A DNA stretch of 8,798 nt from an uncultured Rhodospirillales bacterium. Lineage in GTDB: Bacteria; Pseudomonadota; Alphaproteobacteria; Rhodospirillales; Casp-alpha2. The position numbers and the translations under genes were made by a program. Below are positions 4,520-8,798 of this stretch, one piece after another. The notes beneath the pieces were generated by a model. That model was not told where the DNA came from. It saw only the letters and a list, made by a program, of their open reading frames with translations, and did not search any database. The stretch is taken from NCBI GenBank assembly GCA_938074585.1, contig CALJEW010000073.1, forward strand, positions 1 to 8,798, given 5' to 3'. The stretch's first letter is position 1. Each line of letters begins with the position of its first letter.

Positions 4520-5506
4520 ATGGAAAAACGAAGTTTTGGCAACACAGGCCTCAGGGTCTCCCGGTTAACATTTGGTTGTGGTGCCGTTGGTGGCCTAATG
4601 ACTAAAGGTGCCGCCGCTGATCAGGATCGCGCCATAGCCTGGGCGCGGGATAACGGCATTAATTTTTTTGACACTGCGGCGAGCTATGGCAACGGTACTT
4701 CAGAAGTGAACCTCGGACGTGCCCTCAACGGTAATACTGACGGCATCGTCGTCAGTACCAAGGTTGGCCTGAGTAATGACGATTTATCCGACATTGCTGG
4801 CTCCATAACCAGATCACTTGATGCCAGTCTGACTCGGCTGAAACTCGATCACGTGGAGATCTTCCAGTTGCACAATACCTTGGGCCATTCGAATTCTCAG
4901 GGCATGCTTAACTTCGAACAAGTAATGGATGAAGTTATACCAGCCTTCGAAAGGCTCAAGAATGCAGGAAAGGTCAGGTTCTTAGGCTTTACTGCTAAGG
5001 GCGATACGGATGATTTGCACAAGCTTGTGGAGTGCGGCTCCTTTAATAGCGCACAGATTTTTTATAATCTACTTGTCCCATCTGCTGGAGAAACGGTGCC
5101 CGACAATTATCCATCCGATGATTTTCGGAAACTCATTAATGTCGCATTAGACTCTGGTGTCGGCGCAATTGGTGTGCGTGTTCTTGCTGGCGGAGCTTTG
5201 TCCGGCAATGAAAACCGGCACCCGCTTGGAATGCCATCCGTCGCGCCTATTGGGTCAGAGACCGACTACTCTACAGACGTGCAGCGTGCACGCCAATTCA
5301 TTCCGCTGATTGAGGCTGGTTATGCTGAAAGTTTGCCGGAGCTCGCTATACGTTATGTCATTTCCAATCCGGCACTTCCGACAACCGAGATAGGAATTGC
5401 TACACTTGAGGAACTTCAGCAGGCTGCCGCAGCCGTAAATAAAGGACCGCTGTCGGATGACGCATTGGCACAAATCAAAAAAATACAGGCTGCATTTGTC
5501 GTCTAA
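4520..5506 (+). CDS. Aldo/keto reductase family oxidoreductase
   Basis: The 328-residue product is a TIM-barrel aldo/keto reductase of normal length. It starts with the typical hairpin KRSFGNTGLRVSRLTFG. All four catalytic residues are visible: D51 and Y56 in FFDTAASYGNG, K81 in VVSTKVG and H118 in IFQLHN. FDTAASYG and the overall shape resemble the branch containing D-threo-aldose 1-dehydrogenase and L-fucose or L-galactose dehydrogenases, which oxidise sugars at C1. That placement is from memory and is tentative. It would use NAD(P)(H) in the cytosol. No clear Shine-Dalgarno precedes the ATG (only AGAAAGACATAGAAA), but the protein start matches the family. It is divergent from the minus-strand SDR, which suggests co-regulation through the 209-base shared upstream region. 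Unusually, the frame stays open for 23 codons past the stop. Confidence 0.92.
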   Translation: MEKRSFGNTGLRVSRLTFGCGAVGGLMTKGAAADQDRAIAWARDNGINFFDTAASYGNGTSEVNLGRALNGNTDGIVVSTKVGLSNDDLSDIAGSITRSLDASLTRLKLDHVEIFQLHNTLGHSNSQGMLNFEQVMDEVIPAFERLKNAGKVRFLGFTAKGDTDDLHKLVECGSFNSAQIFYNLLVPSAGETVPDNYPSDDFRKLINVALDSGVGAIGVRVLAGGALSGNENRHPLGMPSVAPIGSETDYSTDVQRARQFIPLIEAGYAESLPELAIRYVISNPALPTTEIGIATLEELQQAAAAVNKGPLSDDALAQIKKIQAAFVV

Positions 5507-5957
5507 GCTCTGCTCGGCTTACGCGACAAACACGGAAACGTCTTCTTGGTGCTGTCAGACGAATGGGAACTCGTCTAAGTATGGCAATAATATGCTGGTA
5601 TTATGCATAACAAAGTTACTGCCACTCGACTAGAGCAGCTTCGCGTTGAATACGGTTTTGTCTATGTTACATGGAAAGCACAAGGTCAGCGCTTGATGTT
5701 CCAAATATGTACTTGGTGTTTCACCTATTCCTTTTATATATGACCCAGTGTGGGTTACGCTGGAAAAACTCACCATCACAACGGTAATGATAAAAATTCT
5801 ACTGCTTATGGCGTAGTAATATTTATTGATCCAGGTTGAATATAGCGCAAGAAACCATCAAAACAGGGTAAAGTATTCCTCAATTTAGAAGGTTCGGTTG
5901 AAATTCCTTGCTACATAGGACTTCATGCTATGGTCTAGATAAGAAAATCAGTAAACA
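5507..5957. other. Intergenic region without a convincing gene
   Basis: This stretch separates the aldo/keto reductase from the second SDR. It contains an in-frame extension of the reductase frame to a TAA at 5576-5578, and a hairpin AGACGA/TCGTCT (5557-5562 with 5571-5576) without a T-tract. It also has an AT-rich dyad ATAATA/TATTAT at 5587-5604 and a 46-codon open frame at 5603-5743 that has no ribosome binding site. I see no clear promoter for the downstream SDR, though it must lie here. The low density and several stop-rich frames suggest decayed sequence. Confidence 0.45.
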
Positions 5958-5981
5958 TTGACATTTTGGAATGATAAAATT

Positions 5982-6719
5982 ATGGAAACGGATATGAAAG
6001 GGCGGGTAGTTGTTATTACGGGCGGCGCGTCAGGAATTGGTGAGGCTTGTGCTGAGTTGTTTCACAACGAGGGGGCACAGGTTGTTGTTGTTGACAAGGA
6101 CGCTCTGCAAACATCTCATCAGGACTTAGTTTTAGAAGGCGATGTTGGGGACGAAAAAACCGTACAGGCACATGTAAATGTTATTCTGAAAAACTATGGA
6201 CGGATTGATAGTTTGATTACATGCGCCGGGTTCTCAACAGGCACGTCGGTCACGAAAACCTCTCTTGATGAATGGAATGCGGTTTTGCAAACCAATTTAA
6301 CAGGAACTTTCTTGTGGGCGAGAGAAACTGCAATCGCTATGAGTAAAACAGGTGGAGGTACTATTGTTATGATCGGGTCTCAATTGGCATTTGCCGGAGG
6401 TAAATCTAACGCCGCCTATCTAGCGAGTAAGGGAGCAATCGTCGCGTTGGCTCAAACTATGGCTATCGACTGTGCTGTTGATAGGATTCGTGTAAATGCC
6501 TTGATACCCGGTGCCATTGAAACGCCGCTTCTGTCACGCTCCTTCGCACGCGCTGATGATCCAGATGCAGCGCGTGTACGATCAATCTCACGCCATCCTT
6601 TGGGACGATTAGGTCAACCTAGTGAAATGGCTCGCGCCATCTTATTCCTTGCTTCGCCTGCTTCTTCATTCACAACTGGGTCTTGCCTGAGGGCTGATGG
6701 CGGTTGGCTAGCCGGATAA
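5982..6719 (+). CDS. SDR-family oxidoreductase
   Basis: From the ATG at 5982 the product has 245 residues, the normal length of a classical short-chain dehydrogenase. TGGASGIG (13-20) binds the dinucleotide. D38 at the end of strand 2 favours NAD(H). The NAG motif appears as CAG (81-83). N105, S133, Y146 and K150 (YLASK) are the catalytic residues, and the C-terminal RADGGW motif is present. A TTG at 5958 would add eight residues (TFWNDKI) that do not look like SDR sequence, and no Shine-Dalgarno supports it. ATG 5982 or ATG 5994 (MKGRVVVITGG) is more natural; GGA in the bases just before 5994 is weak support for either. The gene is followed after 28 bases by the phosphodiesterase, so the two are probably co-transcribed. 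The substrate is unknown. Confidence 0.9.
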   Translation: METDMKGRVVVITGGASGIGEACAELFHNEGAQVVVVDKDALQTSHQDLVLEGDVGDEKTVQAHVNVILKNYGRIDSLITCAGFSTGTSVTKTSLDEWNAVLQTNLTGTFLWARETAIAMSKTGGGTIVMIGSQLAFAGGKSNAAYLASKGAIVALAQTMAIDCAVDRIRVNALIPGAIETPLLSRSFARADDPDAARVRSISRHPLGRLGQPSEMARAILFLASPASSFTTGSCLRADGGWLAG

Positions 6720-6747
6720 AGAAGTTATTCGACACCAAAACTAAAAA

Positions 6748-7791
6748 GTGACTATTTTAAACGGGGTAGGTTTTAAAAAGGGTTTATTGAATAAAATGGC
6801 CATAAGTATTACTGCAGCTGGAATAGCCGGAGCATTACCATTACCGTCCGGTGCCGCACCTGGATTTGACGTGCAAGGGCATCGTGGCGCACGCGGTCTG
6901 ATGCCTGAAAATTCATTGCCATCATTCGCCAAAGCGCTTTCCATTGGGGTCAGCACGTTAGAGCTGGATGTGGGTATCACTAAAGACGGTCACGTAGTAG
7001 TTATTCATAACCCACGACTTGAACCTGAAATCGTCCGCGACAAAACTGGAAATTGGTTAACCGAAAGCGGCCCTGCAATTAATTCTCTGACCCTTGAAGA
7101 AGTTAAATCCTATGACGTGGGACGCCTAAACCCATCTTCTCAATATGGACACAAATACCCGGATCAACAGGCGGTTGATGGAACGCGCGTGCCGACATTG
7201 GGTGAAGTTTTTGAGCTGGTTAAACGGTCGGGAAACAAAGACGTTCGGTTCAATATAGAAACAAAACTAACCCCCGAAAACCCTGGACTCAGTTTGCCAC
7301 CATCAGATTTTGCAGAAGCAGTGATTGAGGTGATTAAAAGCTACAACATGGAACATCGGGTCGCGTTGCAGTCATTTGACTGGCGCACGTTACAAGAAGT
7401 TCAACGCATCGCACCAGAAATGACGATGTCTTATTTGACTGTCAATCAGCCTTGGCTTAACAATTTACAGACGGGCCAACCCGGCGCGTCTCCGTGGATG
7501 GGTGGCTTTGACATCGATAATTACAATGGTAGTGCGCCCCGAGCCGTCAAAGATGCGGGTGGAGATATTTGGTCCTCTTTTCATGGCGAAGTAACAGCAC
7601 AATCCATAGCTATCGCCCACGAACTAGGGCTTTTAGTTAAGGTTTGGACTGTCAACGAGCGTACCCGCATGGAAGAGCTAATCGATTTGGGTGTGGATGG
7701 TATTATCACTGATTACCCTGACGTACTCCGCAATGTTTTGGAAGGGCGTAACATCAAGCTGCCTGAACCAACGCCTGTAGAATCATATTAA
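6748..7791 (+). CDS. Exported glycerophosphodiester phosphodiesterase
   Basis: The protein has a GDPD TIM-barrel and would cleave glycerophosphodiesters to glycerol-3-phosphate and an alcohol using a divalent metal. Key residues are H45-R46 (HRGARG), E54 in PEN, E72 and D74 (LELDVGITKDG), H87 in HNP and E171 in NIETK. It ends with VWTVNERTRMEELIDLGVDG and then IITDYPD, typical of the family. The usual HD is HN here, which I believe is common in the subgroup carrying VDGTRVPTLGEV. Residues 10-37 (KK..NK followed by MAISITAAGIAGALPL and AA) form a Sec signal peptide with likely cleavage near A36-A37, so it should act in the periplasm. The start is uncertain. GTG at 6748 gives a full signal peptide but has no Shine-Dalgarno. 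TTG 6787 lies just after AAAAAGGG, and ATG 6796 would shorten the n-region. It follows the SDR by 28 bases. Confidence 0.9.
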   Translation: MTILNGVGFKKGLLNKMAISITAAGIAGALPLPSGAAPGFDVQGHRGARGLMPENSLPSFAKALSIGVSTLELDVGITKDGHVVVIHNPRLEPEIVRDKTGNWLTESGPAINSLTLEEVKSYDVGRLNPSSQYGHKYPDQQAVDGTRVPTLGEVFELVKRSGNKDVRFNIETKLTPENPGLSLPPSDFAEAVIEVIKSYNMEHRVALQSFDWRTLQEVQRIAPEMTMSYLTVNQPWLNNLQTGQPGASPWMGGFDIDNYNGSAPRAVKDAGGDIWSSFHGEVTAQSIAIAHELGLLVKVWTVNERTRMEELIDLGVDGIITDYPDVLRNVLEGRNIKLPEPTPVESY

Positions 7792-8191
7792 CAGCTACTT
7801 CTGTTTGGTACATAGGTGTCAAATTTTTCTGCTCGTGGCTGGACTTAAAACCCAGCACCTTATAACCACTGTTAGCCTTTATTGATTTAATTATTCATGG
7901 AAGTTTCAAACTTTAATGGCAACACCTATAATAACCTTAGCATTTACCAAAAATTACGGTTTTCATAAAGTGGAGAATAAAAGGACGTCAAATCCAACAG
8001 TTTCTTAAGCGTAAACTTGAAACTTTACACATATATTTATCTATATAGGTAACCCAAATAAGTTCTTACATAAACAATGACCCAGTTATTAAAGCCATTC
8101 AACACCTTCGATATTTGAGACTATTATTAGGCTTAATTCAATAGAAATATGGTAGTAAACTTATTCTCACTTTATGCGTGAAACGGCAAGA
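7792..8191. other. AT-rich intergenic region, no gene seen
   Basis: The 400 bases between the convergent phosphodiesterase and egtD genes are AT-rich. They contain a TATAAT at 7930-7935 on the plus strand without a good -35 partner or a plausible downstream gene. They also contain a small hairpin GCTGG/CCAGC at 7838-7856 without a T-tract, and a low-complexity ATATATTTATCTATATAGG stretch near 8030-8050. No strong intrinsic terminator for either converging gene is evident. Confidence 0.5.
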
Positions 8192-8798
8192 TTAATCGGC
8201 CGACAAGTAATGAACAGAGAAATATTCTTTATCATCTGTCCATGCCTGAGCGGGTGTGAATCCTGCTGATTTTGCTAGGTTTGCGAAGCCATCCAACGTG
8301 TACTTATAAGAGCTTTCAGTGTGGATGGTTTCGCCCTTTTTGAAGGTGAACGTTTTGTTGGCGACTTGGGCCGTTTGATCTTGGCTTGCGACCAAATGCA
8401 TTTCGATGCGGCTTTCATCGGCGTTAAAAAATCCAGAATGATCAAAGGCATCTAAATTAAAGTTGGCATCTAATTCGCGATTACAACGTGCCAGTATATT
8501 TTTATTAAAGGCCGCAGTAACTCCTAAATTATCATCATAGGCAGCATTTAAAATAGTATGATCTTTGATCAAATCGACCCCAATTAAGAAACCACCATGT
8601 CCTAATTTGTTTTTTGAGTTTTGTAAAAATTGAACGGCTTCTTTGGGTGTGAAATTTCCAATAGTTGAACCGGGGTGAAAACCAACATAGTGGCCTTCGG
8701 TTATATCGGGTAAATCAAATTTAGCCGTATAATCAGCGCAAATAGCGGTAACGGGAATATGCGGAAAGCGGTTTGAAAACTCTGCGGCAGATTGAATT
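8192..8798 (-). CDS. egtD: Histidine N-alpha-methyltransferase EgtD, C-terminal part
   Basis: The minus-strand frame is open from the window's right edge to TAA at 8192-8194, giving 201 visible residues of about 320 expected. A TTG at 8570-8572 lies inside the conserved segment GGFLIGVDLIKDH and is not a start. EgtD transfers three methyl groups from S-adenosylmethionine to histidine, making hercynine, the first step to ergothioneine. Landmarks are CADYT, GSTIGNF (8651-8671) with the histidine-contacting Asn, AAYDDN with the conserved Tyr, RIEMHLVA, HTESSYKY with the Glu and Ser that hold the substrate amine and imidazole, and the terminal FSVHYL. All expected substrate residues in this part are present. 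Its AT-rich codon use (TTA, AAA, ATT) differs from the enzyme block to the left. A partner egtB would be expected outside the window. Confidence 0.9.
   Translation of the reverse strand, partial: IQSAAEFSNRFPHIPVTAICADYTAKFDLPDITEGHYVGFHPGSTIGNFTPKEAVQFLQNSKNKLGHGGFLIGVDLIKDHTILNAAYDDNLGVTAAFNKNILARCNRELDANFNLDAFDHSGFFNADESRIEMHLVASQDQTAQVANKTFTFKKGETIHTESSYKYTLDGFANLAKSAGFTPAQAWTDDKEYFSVHYLSAD

Noticed and set aside
5603..5743. Plus-strand open frame of 46 codons beginning MHNKVTATRLEQLR
   Set aside because: No ribosome binding site precedes the ATG, the C-terminus is aromatic-rich and chance-like, and I recognise no family.
7836..7858. Segment GGCTGGACTTAAAACCCAGC, similar to a tRNA-Leu(TAA) anticodon arm
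   Set aside because: Only about 20 bases match, the stem has an A-C mismatch next to the loop, and no D-arm, variable arm or T-arm surrounds it. It is tempting given the two other tRNA remnants but insufficient.
7984..8000. GTCAAATCCAAC, similar to a T-arm and sharing 11 bases with the tRNA-Met remnant
   Set aside because: The 5' side of the arm does not pair and no other tRNA parts are nearby.
8004..8014. CTTAAGCGTAA, an inverted match to 4366-4376
   Set aside because: An 11-base match between two AT-rich intergenic regions is expected several times by chance in a window of this size.

Overview
The window reads as chromosomal accessory DNA from a free-living, probably marine, proteobacterium. 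By eye the GC content is in the low-to-mid 40s percent. The genes are typical of proteobacteria: a LysR regulator, two SDR dehydrogenases, an aldo/keto reductase, a family VIII-like serine hydrolase, a GDPD and EgtD. The two tRNA remnants look most like alphaproteobacterial tRNAs. I cannot place the organism more precisely without a search.

Layout. Positions 1-408 hold a possible intrinsic terminator for a gene left of the window, two G-rich hexanucleotide repeats, a strong GC hairpin and one doubtful small ORF. A 48-residue gene on the minus strand (409-555) is easily missed because of its size. It encodes a Cys3-His motif very close to the CDGSH 2Fe-2S ligand motif. It is transcribed divergently from a LysR-type regulator (695-1618), and a perfect inverted repeat lies between the two promoters.

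Positions 1619-2241 carry no convincing gene but hold genomic scars. There is the 3' part of a tRNA-Asn on the minus strand and the 3' part of an initiator-type tRNA-Met on the plus strand, both truncated near tRNA position 26-27. Between them lies a cluster of GTGACAAA repeats. This looks like a former integration hotspot and may be an island boundary.

Positions 2242-7791 form a block of metabolic enzymes. A serine hydrolase and an SDR lie on the minus strand. An aldo/keto reductase starts divergently from the SDR. A second SDR is followed closely by an exported glycerophosphodiester phosphodiesterase. Together they suggest ester or phosphodiester cleavage followed by oxidation or reduction of the released alcohols or sugars, but no substrate can be read from sequence. 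After a 400-base AT-rich gap, the right end holds the C-terminal two thirds of a histidine N-methyltransferase (EgtD), which runs off the window.

I found no transposase, integrase, CRISPR array or rRNA. The most notable items are the CDGSH-like small protein and the paired tRNA remnants.
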